A stretch of DNA of 64,000 nucleotides from Gonocerus acuteangulatus (Eukaryota; Arthropoda; Insecta; Hemiptera; Coreidae): positions 75,214,531 to 75,278,530 of the forward strand of contig OX328128.1 in the NCBI GenBank assembly GCA_946811695.1. The letters are read 5' to 3'. Under the pieces are notes generated by a model, which searched no databases, was not told the origin of the DNA, and saw only the letters and a list, made by a program, of their open reading frames with translations. Positions 43,641 to 55,784 of the stretch are shown piece after piece. Position 1 is the stretch's first letter; every line of letters starts with the position of its first letter. The position numbers and the translations under genes were made by a program.

Positions 43641-46007
43641 CTGTTCGCTCTCTAGGTAGAAGACGAATGGTCCGATTTTGATGAAATTTGGTACAAAAAT
43701 CTGTCGTCCAATTTGAAAGGTCAAGTTCGTTAACCAGCAAAATCCGCCCACTGGAAGATGGCGTTTGGGGCGAAATTCGCGCTTAAAAAATCGTAACGCT
43801 TACGTTTTTGAGTTCATAAGCTTGTAAGTACTCGTTTTATAGGCTTCTTGGGCTAGGAAAAGGAATGAAACCATTTTCAAGGCGATAGCTTTAACCGTTG
43901 TCGAGAAAATTGGAAAAATAGTTTTTGAATACCGTTTTTGGTTTGGGTAATTAGAATAACGGGATTCAGTTGAAACATTATCTGCATGTTCTACTTTCAT
44001 TAAAACTAATATGTTGAAAGTTATGTTACGTTTGGAGTTAAGGAAGGGTTAGAATAAAATATTTTATGAACAGACATGAAAAGTTTTGGAAACTTCGTAT
44101 ACTTTCATTAATATCTCGAACACGGTTGGGAAATCGTGGTAAGTGGATTAAAACTATTTGAAAACTTACTAAATTCTCTACAAAAATGATTCTAAAACTA
44201 TTTTTGATTAGGTTATGTCAATCGGAGAAATAAGTGCTTAAAACTTCAAATACGTCTGTTTTGTTCTTATGAACGGGTTTTTGTCGTTCTTTTTGTAATT
44301 TTTGTCTCTTTCCCTTGGTTTTTTATTGCTTTTTATTTTTGTAATTTCTTATGTTGTATTTGTAAGGAAAATGTATGTGTGTGTAAAACAGGATAGGTAA
44401 AATGAGACCAATTTTCTGTTGTCAGAAATAATAAAAAGTTTTGGGAACTTCGTATAATTTCTTAATATCTCGAAAACGGTTGAAAATCTTGGGAAGCGAA
44501 AGGTTACGATTCGAAAGCTTACTAAATGGTCTATAAGAAAGGTTCTAAAGAAAGTTTTGAATAAGCGATGTCAATCGGAGAAATAAGTGCTTAAAACTTT
44601 TAAGTAATTGATTTCGCTTATTCGAACTGTTCTTTTTGTCTTTGATTTTGGTACTTAGAATTATGGGATTCAGTTGAAACATTTTCTGCAAGTTCGAATT
44701 TTATCAACACTAATATGTTGAAATTTTGGTTACGTTTGGAGTAAAGGAAGGGTTAGAATAAAATATTTTATTAACAGACAAGAAAAGTTTTGGTAACCTT
44801 TTATACTTTCGTTAGTATCTCGAAAACCGTTGACAATCTTGGCAAGCGAAAGGTTACCATTCGAAAGCTTACTAAATGGTCTACAAAAAAGGTTCTAAAG
44901 AAAGTTTTGAATAAGCGATGTCAATCGGATAAATAAGTGCTTAAACTTTGAAGTAATTGATTTTGTTTATTCGAACGGTTCTTTTTGTCTTTGATTTTGG
45001 TACTTCGAATTATGGGATTCAGTTGAAACATTTTCTGCATGTTCTAATTTCATCAAAACTAGTATGCTGAAAATTTACTTACGTTTGGAGTTAAGGAAGG
45101 GTTAAATTAAAATAATTTATTAAATGAGATGAAAAGCTTTGGAAACTTCGTATACTTTCCTTAATATCTCGAAAACGGTTGAGAATCTTGGTAAACGGAT
45201 GGTTACCATTCGAAAGCTTACTAAATGCTCTAGAAAACAGGTTCTGAAGAAAGTTTTGATTAGGCGATGTCAAACGGAGAAATAAGTACATATAACTTAG
45301 AAGTTTGATAAACGATAATTGATTTAGTTTATTTATACGGTTCTTTTTGTCTGTTTTTATTTCTTGTTATTTTGTTATTGCTTCTAGGAGGAGGATGTAT
45401 TTCTCAATAAAACAGGGGAATAAATACAAATTCTTTGAACCTGTAACAGAACTGAAAACGTAAATATTCGCCGTGTAGGGTCAGTCCGGGTCGAGGTAGT
45501 CTGCCGGTTCAGGTAGGCTTTTATTGCACTTCATAAATCAAGATTCATTGTTCTCATCAAGCATTCTAGGACAGCTGACAGTTACCTTTACCTGTAGGAA
45601 GTCATGCAGCCAAATGCTATACTAGAAATATAATTATATTTTGTGGTTGAATGTGGCCGTAGTTCAATAAAAAATAACACTACTTTCTCATTTTCATGTA
45701 CAATTTTATTTTGTTTAATTGCATTTAAAAGTAAAATGGATATGTTAGCACTGCAAGTTAAGTAAATTAGAAATATATTCGTAGAAGAGTCTTCGTAGAC
45801 CGAAACTTGGGACGGCAGAAAGAGTAATTTCTGCTTAGGATAGTTTCATCCCTAGCCGAAAATCTTGTTTTTTTTTTTCATATTTGTTTACATTAGGAAT
45901 GATCCAAACAAAGTAATAACTGTTTCTATTCTAAGTCTACAAAATAACACTAGGGATATGAATGGAACCGCGCTAAGATGACGCAGTTCCTGCGAGTCGG
46001 ACTTTTT
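43434..46007 (+). mobile_element. Helentron-like element, family A copy 5 (internally expanded, no SINE)
   Basis: 5' TTTTAGCGCGGTTCCTCCCT at 43434; (TA)n at about 43573-43637; 3' end atgaatggaaccgcgctaag, then cctgcgagtcggac-T. At 2.57 kb it is about 1 kb longer than other copies because an interior block (catgggattcagttgaaaca ... gcgatgtcaatcggagaaat) is repeated in tandem around 43960, 44665 and 45015. It splits ORF1 of the I-like LINE. Confidence 0.82.
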
Positions 46008-47111
46008 GGAGTTAATGGTTTGCGATTTAACATCCTTGATTTTAGTCGGAGGAGTAATGTCCTTAACTTTTTTCTTCGATGATTCTTCTGTGGGTGGTTT
46101 TTGTATTTGAACCAAAGATTTCAGGAGCATATTTTCCATAACCTCCATCCTCTTACTCATTTGTAGAATCAATTCCGTTAATTGAGGAGAATTATCGGGT
46201 TCTTGTACTTTACTCGCTGCTCTGGAGGCATAAGATACTTGCTTCGATTTCAGGTATGTCCGTTTAGCTTCTGGGTAACTTAACTTGTTACAGGCCATTA
46301 GCTTTTTAATTTCATATTCTTGAGAGTAAACAGGACACGTTTTTGCAGTGGTAATGTGGTTCACACAAACAACACTTAATTCCATTACATGGACCATCAT
46401 GTCGCGGTTCACTACAGGTCCTGCAAACAGGATCCTTCTTACAGGATGACATATGATGATTTAAAAGTCCACAAGTAAAACATATTAACGGCTGAGGGAT
46501 ATATTGCCTTACAGTAACTGATAGATAGCCAACATAGATACGGCTAGGAAGTTCTGGAGTGTCGAATGTTACAAGGAATAAACATGATTTCTTGGGGTCT
46601 TTTCCTATTTTCTTCAGTCCTATTACTCCGTGATCTTTCAGCTCAAGAGCAATTTCTTCCTCAGAATGATCTCTGATCTCCGGGCAGAAGAAAACTCCTT
46701 TAGAATAATTCAACGTTTTATGAGCTTCAACCGAGATATTGACGCCGTTAAATTGTTTTTCCCTAAGTATTTTTGTTGCAACGATATGATTGGGGCAGTC
46801 CAGGAGAAGTAAGCCAGTTTTATATTGTTTTCGAACTTTAATTTCTTTTGAGAAGGAGCAAACCCACTTATTAATTATAAAGGGACTAATAAGGTTAAAG
46901 TTTTTACCTGTGGTTTCCATTTTCACTACAAGATATCTTTTTCAGAATTTTCACAAAGTTCAAACCAGGATTTCTTCTTCATAATTTGTTCACTATCACT
47001 ATTCACTAATGTTTTACTAATTTCATCGCAAATACCTTGCCCTGCACTGCTCAAATTAACACTTTTAGGAGGAGCAAATAAAGTAGAGTCTTCTATGTTT
47101 GGTTCAAACAT
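46008..47111 (-). pseudogene. I-like LINE 1, ORF1 N-terminal part (Gag-like)
   Basis: Start ATG at 47111 (MFEPNIEDSTLFAPPKSVNL), a stop/frameshift near 46925, then METTGKNFNLISPFIINKWV and a second frameshift near 46350. Knuckles: CFTCGLLNHHMSSC, CRTCSEPRHDGPC and CCLCEPHYHCKNVSC, three CCHC-type motifs as in Gag of I-type LINEs. A coiled stretch rich in Met/Leu follows (LTELILQMSKRMEVMENMLL). Confidence 0.82.
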
Positions 47112-47116
47112 ATGTT

Positions 47117-47594
47117 TTTTCTCGAGATATTAAGGAAAGTAAACAAAGTTACTAAAACTTTTTATGTCTGTTAATAAAATATTTTATTCTAACCCTTCCT
47201 TAACTCCAAACGTAACCAAAATTTCAACATATTAGTTTTGATGAAAGTAGAACATGCAGAAAATGTTTCAACTGAATCCCATGATTCTAAGTACCCAAAC
47301 CAAAAACGGTATTCAAAAACTATTTTTCCAATTTTCTCGAAAACGGTTAAAGCTATCGCCTTGAAAATGGTTTCATTCGTTTTCCTAGCCCAAGAGCACG
47401 TATAACGAGTACTTACAAGCTAATGAACTCAAAAACGTAAGCATTACGATTTTTTTGCGCGAATTTCGCCCCAAACGCCATCTTCCAGTGTGCAGATATT
47501 GCTGTTTAACGACCTTTCAAATTAGACGAAAGATTTTTGTACCAAATTTCATCAAAATCGGACCGTTCGTCTGGGAGCTACAGAGCGAACAGAC

Positions 47595-47649
<55 letters not shown>

Positions 47650-47786
47650 AATTTTAACCACTATCATTTTCGGTCTCTAGGGGTTCTGAAACGCAAAATT
47701 TCTTATCGGCACTTCCGGATTGCGTCATGAGATCAACCTTATAAGCGGGGTTCCTCCCTATAGGGGAAGGAGGGACCGCGCTAAAA
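47117..47786 (-). mobile_element. Family A Helentron-like fragment, 5' part
   Basis: Begins inside the element (ctcgagatattaaggaaagt), where the I-like LINE 5' end abuts it, and runs to the 5' terminus gaccgcgctaaaa. (TA)n at about 47599-47647. Confidence 0.7.
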
Positions 47787-47950
47787 CGTAAGCGTTACGA
47801 TTTTTATTGCGCGAATTTCGCCCCAAACGCCTTCTTCCAGTGGGCGGATTTTGCTGGTTAACGAAGTTGACCTTTCAAATTGGACGACGGATTTTTGTAC
47901 CAAATTTCATCAAAATCGGACCATCAGGGAAGCCAGAAATGAGCGAACAG

Positions 47951-48004
<54 letters not shown>

Positions 48005-48138
48005 TTGGACCACTGTTATTTTCGGTCTCTAGGGGTTCTGAAACGCGAAATTTTCTAGTCGGCACTTCCGGATTGTTTCATGAAATCATCCTTATAAGCG
48101 GGGTTCCTCTCTATGAAGGGAGGGAGGAACCGCGCTAA
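47787..48138 (-). mobile_element. Family A Helentron-like 5' end, second tandem copy
   Basis: Repeats the last 350 bp of the preceding element (cgtaagcgttacgattttta to gaggaaccgcgctaaaa) in the same orientation, with its own (TA)n at about 47955-48002. Confidence 0.7.
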
Positions 48139-50885
48139 AATGATTTATATAAATTATTCTGCCTCTACCCTTGAGGGTCATTGGCAGGACATGTAGCTGT
48201 TATATTTGTTGGTATAAATTGATCTCCTTCAGGAAGTTAATCACATTTTTGACAGTAGTTTTGTCATCTTGTAGTGCTTCCTGTAGAGTTCTTGGGATGT
48301 TATAGCGTGAACGATATGTAGAAGACTTTTTGCATTTGATGATTATGTGTTCTTTAGTCAGAGGCATTTCGCATATTTCACAAGTGGGTGGATGTAGATA
48401 TTTGAGGAGGTAAGTGTGGGTTATTTCAGAATGGCCTATTCGTAAACGTGCCAGAACGACTTCTTCCCTCCGAGAGTGACGTGAAGCTGTATCCCCTGGT
48501 CTTGTGTCACGTTTTTCTCTCAGCAATTCGCTCCTGCATGTTTGTGGCCAAAGTGGTAACCATTTTTCCAACATCTTATTTTTAATGTACCTTTTTACAT
48601 CGTGCACAGTCGCCGCATCGACGTGTTGCACATCCGCATCATTGTTCACGGTTTGCTTCTAGGTCTGCTAATTCATTGTACTTGATACCACAGTGCGACG
48701 GGACCCAGAGAAACGTATATGCTTTATGACTTGTTTCATAACATAGTTTCCGGATTCTCTGAATCTATCCATTGGAGGAGTCCTCTGTAGTTAAGGCCTT
48801 TACTGCACTCAGAGAGTCGGTTATTACGAGAACTTTGTTACGGCAATGATCTTGAGCACACTTTACCGCTTGTAGAAGGGCATAAAGCTCTCCGGAGAAT
48901 ACTTAATTAGATTCATGCTGATTGCTCTTAAAAATACGTGAATCTGATACCACTGCACATCCTACTCGATCTCCGTAAGATGCATCCGTGAACAACATCA
49001 AATAGTCAGGGTATTTACTAATTTCTTCCTGGTACAAGGAGCAATATATGTGTCTTGATGTTGTATCCTTTGAGTATTGGGAAATGGAGGTATTGTTCGT
49101 ATAATTAGGAATCCACCAAGGCGGCGTTGTTACCAATTCAGTCTGGCTAACTTGAGACATGTTAATATTGTAATGTTCAAGGTACTTCACCACTCTATGC
49201 TTGAAAGAGTTCGATATCACAATGTTGTTTGGTATTTCCCTCGTTTCGTCAGTAATAAGGGTTAGATGCACTATGTGGTTTGGTAAGCCTTGAATTGAAG
49301 TAAAATATGTCAGGCAGCTTGCTGTTCGTCTTAAGGATAGAGGCGGCTCCCCACTTTCAATGTACATACTCTCCATGTACTCTCTCTGAACATGTAGGAG
49401 ATGTTCGGAAGGCACCTAAAGCTAGCCTGATCCCAGCATTGTGGATGCTATCTAACATTTTTAAAGCCGACGGACTAGTGGAGCTGTAAACAGGAGAGGC
49501 GTAGTCCAACAAGGATCTGATGAGCGTCCTGTAGATATTCATCAAGGTTTTCCGGTTACATCCCCACTGTGTGTTGGCTAGAACTTTCAGCAAGTTGATC
49601 CTGGTTATACACTTCCTTTTAATTGTTTTTATGTGGTCAATCCACCTCAGCTTAACATCCATCTGAATACCTAAGAATTTAAAATTTTCTACATAGGGTA
49701 AGATACAGCCAAACATGGTGAATGTTATAAATGTGATTACTTTTGCATTTTTTGAGTCTGCAAAAATGCATACATCTCGTCTTCTCTTTTGAAAATTTGA
49801 ATCCAGACATATTGCACCATTCCTCCAAATTTTGTATAGTGGTCTGCAATTTGATTTGAATAAAGTCTAGGATTCGCTGCTCGTGTAGATTGCAAAATCG
49901 TCGGCGTACAGAGAACATTGTACACCAGGTCTGACGGTAGTAATAATGTCATTTATGGCAATTTGGAACAATGTTACACTTAAATTAGAGCCCTGAGGAG
50001 TGCCATTTTCCAGTGTGTAAATTTGAGAGTAATGCCCAGAAAGTCTCACCTGAAATTTTCGATTCTCTAGAAAGTTTGTTAAGAACTGCGTCATTCTGCC
50101 TCTTAGATTCCATTTAAGTAGTTGTATGATTGCTTTGTGTTTCCACATTCTGTCATAAGCCTTTTCGATATCGAATAAAATCGCTATAAGGTGTTTTTTG
50201 TTCGAAAAGGCTGAATGGATATGGTGTTCGAGTAGTACCATTTGGTCGAGTGTTGAGTGGAATCTTCTAAAACCGCATTGATACGGGCTGATTAGGTTCC
50301 TTTTGTTAAGAAAGAAAACGAGTCTTGTTTATAATCTTTTCTAGAGTTTTAGATAGACATGATAAGAGAAATCGGTCTCAAATTATTAAGTTCTACCGAA
50401 CCCTCCTTTTTATTTATGGCGACAATAGTTGCTATTCTCCAAGAATCGGGAAAGATATTGTTTTGCCATATTTGATCATAAATTAATAAGAGAAAATTTT
50501 TGGCAACAAGAGGTAATTTTTTTAGAAATATGTACGGAACATGGTCAGGTCCCGGTGCAGAATTCACATTACAGGTAGTTAGTACATTTTTCATCTCCTG
50601 CATTGTTATTGGACAATTTATTTCTTCTGAGTTTTCAGGATCGAAAAATATTTCCCGATCTTCCTCCTGTTTTTTATGTATTAAAAAATTTGGATCATAA
50701 TTTTCACTCTGAGATACTCTTGAAAGATGTTCCCCGAAGCTGTTGGCAATGATTGTTTTATCTGTGACATATTCTCCTTCTATAATAATTCCTGGTATGG
50801 CATCTTTTTTCCTGATACAAGGTATCAGGAAAAAAGATGCCATACCAGGAATTATTATAGAAGGAGAATATGTCACAGATAAAAT
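48139..50885 (-). pseudogene. I-like LINE 2, truncated and frameshifted (RT, RNase H, CCHC)
   Basis: Read right to left in at least six frame segments: NCPITMQEMKNVLTTCNVNS and APGPDHVPYIFLKKLP; LFDIEKAYDRMWKHKA; NGTPQGSNLSVTLFQIAIND; catalytic CSLYADDFAIYTS; NIYRTLIRSLLDYASPVYSS; RNase H start LMLFTDASYGDRVGCAVV; C-terminal LARLRIGHSEITHTYLLKYL and finger CEICEMPLTKEHIIIKC. It is similar in order to I-like LINE 1 but clearly a different family. The endonuclease and ORF1 are absent. The 5' break at about 50820 is a fold-back duplication. Confidence 0.82.
50757..50884. repeat. Large perfect palindrome at the 5' break of LINE 2
   Basis: About 62 bp (ttatctgtgacatattctcc ... tttttcctgatac) is followed after a 3-4 nt centre by its exact inverse (gtatcaggaaaaaag ... 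ggagaatatgtcacagataa). The second arm is a copy of LINE sequence in reverse. Confidence 0.85.
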
Positions 50886-50910
50886 TAATAACTGAGGTAA
50901 ACAGAGACAC

Positions 50911-50953
50911 AAAAGTCCGACTCGCAGGAACTGCGTCATCTTAGCGCGGTTCC

Positions 50954-51008
<55 letters not shown>

Positions 51009-52293
51009 GGCACATCTACATCTAGGTCGTTAGCGCCGACATCCAGGGTGTAGCGAGGAATTTCACCAGCGAGCCGTGGGATGATAAAATTCCTGCCGGA
51101 GGTTGGGAATCGAACCCACCATCTCCCGCTTATGAATCCAAGGCGCAAGCCATTAGACCACGGGAGACCCCGGTTCCTGTTCATATCCCTATTCTCATTT
51201 GAAAAGCATAGAATAGAAACAGATAATATTTTCCTCGGCCTTTGTTCAAAGGGTTTTATGGCTATACCTGGGGTCAGGTCCGCAAGACCCTAGAATCCTC
51301 TTCTACCGATACTTCAATTCATACGTTTCAATGAATTGGAAAATATCAAATATTTTCACACATTCCTGTGTTCTTTTACTATAGTAATAATTCTACAGAT
51401 AAAATCAATTAAAAAATAAAATAAAAAAACCAACAGCATAAAGGCAATTGAAAATATTCAAAAGACGTCAACGAATCTTTTTCTCTTGGCAAGCTATATT
51501 TCTAACAATGAATTGTTTTTCTTATTTTGCCTAATCTGTTTTATTGTAATATACATTATCCAACTATAAGCAATTAAAAAATAACAAGGAATAAAAACAG
51601 ACAAAAAGAACAGTTCGAATAAGCAAAATCAATTACTTCAATGTTTTAAGCACTTATTTCTCCGATTGACATCGCCTAATCAAAACTTTTATCAGAACCT
51701 TTTTTGTAGAGCATTTAGTAAGCTTTCTAATGGTATTCTTTCGTTTCCCAAGATTCTCAACCTTTTTCGAGATATTAAGGAAAATATACAAAGTTACCAA
51801 AACTTTTTAAGTCTGTTAATAAAATATTTTATTCTAACCCTTCCTTAACTCCAAACGTAACCAAAATTTCAACATATTAGTTTTGATGAAAGTAGAACAT
51901 GCAGAAAATGTTTTAACTGAATCCCATGATTCTAAGTACCCAAACCAAAAACGGTATTCAAAAAATATTTTTCCAATTATCTCGAAAACGGTTAAAGCTA
52001 TCGCCTTGAAAATGGTTTCATTCGTTTTCCTAGCCCAGGAATCATATAAAATAAGTACTCGTTTTATATGATTCCTGGGCTAGGAACCTTATGAACTCAA
52101 AAACGTAAGCGTTACGATTTTGTTTGCGCGAATTTCGCCCCAAACGCCATCTTCCAGTAGGCGGATTTTGCTGGTTAACGAACTTGACCTTTCAAATTGG
52201 ACGAAGGATTTTTGTACCAAATTTCATCAAAATCGGACCATTCGTCTTCTAGCTAGAGAGCGAACAGACAAATATATATATATATATAAATAA

Positions 52294-52350
<57 letters not shown>

Positions 52351-52487
52351 AATTTGAACCACCGTTATTTTCGGTCTCTAGGGGTTCTGAAACGCGAAAT
52401 TTTCTAGTCGGCACTTCCAGTTTGTTTCATTGTATCAACCCTATAAGCGGGGTTCCTCCCTATGGGGGAGGGAGGAACCGCGCTAAA
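50911..52487 (-). mobile_element. Helentron-like element, family A copy 6 (complete, with SINE)
   Basis: The 3' end aaaagtccgactcgcaggaa is at the left and the 5' end gagggaggaaccgcgctaaa at the right; (TA)n at about 52270-52349. Passenger SINE at 50956-51171. An internal 23-bp inverted duplication (cctagcccaggaatcatata and its inverse) lies at 52030-52087 and is absent from sister copies. Confidence 0.85.
50956..51171 (-). repeat. Passenger tRNA-SINE, copy 4
   Basis: Same SINE and same host base as copies 1-3; the A tail appears as T-run 50956-51006. Confidence 0.85.
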
Positions 52488-52732
52488 AAGAGGAACTACT
52501 TCACGAGTTTGTATTATCAAATATCAAGCAGGCCATTTTTCGAGGCTTATGGCTGGGTCTGTAACGGTACTTATTGTCAGGACCTAAGAAAGAGGACCAG
52601 GTAGCATAAGTATGCTACCTCCAAAAACATCTAGCTGAGTCTGGCATATTATGTTGAATAAAACTAAAGATAATTCTGGAATCGCCTTTTCTCAGAACTG
52701 GTTAATCTAATGAAAAAAAGTGTGAAGACAAC

Positions 52733-54134
52733 TTTTAGCGCGGTTCCTCCCTCCCCGATATGGAGGAACCCCGCTTATAAGGTTGATACAATGAAACAAT
52801 CCGGAAGTGCCGACTAGAAAATTTCGCGTTTCAGAACCCCTAGAGACCGAAAATAACGGTGGTTAAAATTTATATATATATATATATATATTTGTCTGTT
52901 CGCGGATTTCTGGCCTCCCTAATGGTCCGATTTTGATGAAATTTGTTACAAAAATCTGTCGCCCGATTTGAAAGGTCAAGTTCGTTAACCAGCAAAATCC
53001 GCCCACTGGAAGATGGCGCTTGGGACGAAATTCGCGCGAAAAAAAATCGTAACGCTTACGTTTTTGATTTCATAAGCTTGTAAGTACTCGTTTTATAGGC
53101 TTCTTTGGCCAGGAAAACGAATGAAACCATTTTCAAGGCGATAGCTTTAACCGTTTTTGAGAAAATTGGAAAAATAGTTTTTGAATACCGTTTTTGGTTT
53201 GGGTACTTAGAATCATGGGATTCAGTTGAAACATTTTCTGCAAGTTTTACTACCATTAAAACTAATATGTTGACATTTTGGTTGCGTTTGGAGTTAAGGA
53301 AGGGTTAGAATAAAATATTTTATTAACAGACATAAAAAGTTTTGGAACTTTGTATATTTTCCTTAATATCTCGAAAAAGGTTGAGAATCTTGGTAAACAA
53401 AAGAATACCATTAGAAAGCTTATTAAATGCTCTACAAAAAAGGTTCTGATGAAAGTTTTGATTAGGCGATGTCAATCGGAGAAATAAGTGCTTAAAACAT
53501 TTAAGTAATTGATTTTGCTTATTCAAACTTTTCTTTTTGTCTGTTTTTATTCCTTGTTATTTTTTAATTGCTTATAGTTGGATAATGTATTTTACAATAA
53601 AACAGATTAGGCAAAATAAGAAAAACAATTCATTGTTAGAAATATAGCTTGCCAAGAGAAAAAGATTCGATGACGTCTTTTGAATATTTTCAATTGCCTT
53701 TATGCTGTTGGTTTTTTTTTATTTTATTTTTTAATTGATTTTATCTGTAGAATTATTACTATAGTAAAAGAACACAGGAATATATGAAATTTTTTGATAT
53801 TTTCCAATTCATAGAAACGTATGAAATGAAGTATCGGTAGAAGAGGATTCTAGGGTCTTGCGGACCCGACCCCAGGTATAGCCATAAAACCCTTTGAACA
53901 AAGGCCGAGGAAAATATTATCTGTTTCTATTCTATGCTTTTCAAATGAGAATAGGGATATGAACAGGTACCGGGGTCTCCCGTGGTCTAATGGCTAGCGC
54001 CTTGGATTCATAAGCGGGAGATGGTGGGTTCGATTCCCAACCTCCGGCAGGAATTTTATCATCCCACGTCTCGCTGGTAAAATTCCTCGCTACACCCTGG
54101 ATGTCGGCGCTAATGACCTAGATGTAGATGCGCC

Positions 54135-54204
<70 letters not shown>

Positions 54205-54252
54205 AACTGGAACCGCGCTAAGATGACGCAGTTCCTGCGAATCGGACTTTTT
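52733..54252 (+). mobile_element. Helentron-like element, family A copy 7 (complete, with SINE)
   Basis: 5' CTTTTAGCGCGGTTCCTCCC at the left, (TA)n at about 52873-52892 (short), 3' end cgcagttcctgcgaatcgga-T(8). Passenger SINE at 53972-54202 with one of the longest A tails. Confidence 0.85.
53972..54202 (+). repeat. Passenger tRNA-SINE, copy 5
   Basis: Same SINE at the same site; A run 54137-54202. The flanking host bases are changed slightly (aggtacc instead of aggaacc). Confidence 0.85.
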
Positions 54253-55099
54253 TTTACATAATTGCACGATATACAATTTTTGTCTGAACTATTTTTACCA
54301 TAAAACAAAACGTTTCGCTGAAAATTCCTAAAAATCTTTTTTAGCGAACATGACCTCGAAAAAAGTTCTTTGCACTCATGGGATCGATAAGGGCTTTTTC
54401 CAATTCCCTTATAATGTTGTCCCTAACGTTCATGCAAATTTTCAGGTTGCTAGGGATTTATGCAAAGGTACTCATACTTTTCTAACTCATCTATTTCTAA
54501 CAACAGAAAATTTGTTCTCATTTTAACTATCCTGTTTTAAACACAAATACATTTACCTAATATAAGAATTACAAAAATAAAAAGCAATAAAAAACTAAGG
54601 GAAAGAGATAAAAATTATAAAAAGAACGACAAAACCCCGTTCATAAGAACAAAACAGACGTATTTGAAGTTTTAAGCACTTATTTCTCCGATTGAAATAA
54701 CCTAATCAAAAATAGTTTTAGAATATTTTTAGTAGCGAATTTAGTAAGCTTTCAAATAGTTTCTATCCAATTACCACGATTTCCCAACCGTGTACCAGAT
54801 AGTAATGAAAGTATACGAAGTTCCCAAAGCTTTTCATGTCTGTTCATAAAATATTTTATTCTAACCCTTCCTACTCCAAACGTAACCAAAAGTTTAACAT
54901 ATTAGTTTTGATGAAATTCGAACATGCAAAAAATGTTTCAACTGAATCCCATGATTCTAAGTACCAAAACCAAAAACGTTATTCAGCAACTATGATTCCA
55001 ATTTTCTCGAAAACGGTTAAAGCTATCGCATTGAAAATGGTTTCATTCGTTTTCCTAGCCCAAGAAGCATATACAACGAGTACATACATACGGACTCAA
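54253..55099 (-). repeat. Unassigned spacer and family A interior fragment
   Basis: 54253-54480 shows nothing recognisable. 54480-55099 matches the family A interior (gttttaagcacttatttctc; catgattctaagtac; gaagcatatacaacgag) and is broken off at the next element. Confidence 0.6.
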
Positions 55100-55565
55100 A
55101 CAGTCCGACTCGCAGTTCGACTGCGTCATTTTAGCACGGTTACGTACATCTCTAAGAAATGGAATAGATTAGCATCACAAATCACAGGAAACTGACAGTA
55201 GCCAACTTACACAGAAGCGGATAATTCTTAATCTGTATATGTCAATACAATTATGTTCTGAAAACGTACTCACTCTTCGACTACTGCTGAGAAGGCTCTA
55301 TTCTAAACAACCAAAAATTCGTTGTCAATTTAAGTATCTTGTATTACTAGCAAATTCGTTTTACTGTTATAATCAGCTGTAAATATGTGCTTCGTGACAA
55401 ATAAAATTCCATTCAGGTTTAAATCTTTCTATAAAATAAGAAATAACGATAACTTCACTTGGAGGCTATGAAGAAGCTTATATAGATTGGAGAATTCAAA
55501 ACAAACCTATGTATACGCCATCATGATATTAGCTACAGCCATCTTGATTACCACAGCCACTACCT
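55100..55565 (-). mobile_element. Family A-related subfamily (A2) fragment, copy 1
   Basis: 3' end cagtccgactcgcagttcga then ttttagcacggttacgtaca; the interior (aaatcacaggaaactgacag; gctacagccatcttgattac) matches 58429-58989 but not standard family A. It is interrupted by family B copy 3. Confidence 0.65.
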
Positions 55566-55687
55566 CTTAGCACTTTCCTCCGTAGGAAAGTAGCTATTGA
55601 GGTTGGACTCATGACGGAATTTTTGAAAAATGTCTTCAAATCTTTATCGACCCTACCTAGTAGACACCGAAAATGACCCCCGTTAAA

Positions 55688-55784
<97 letters not shown>

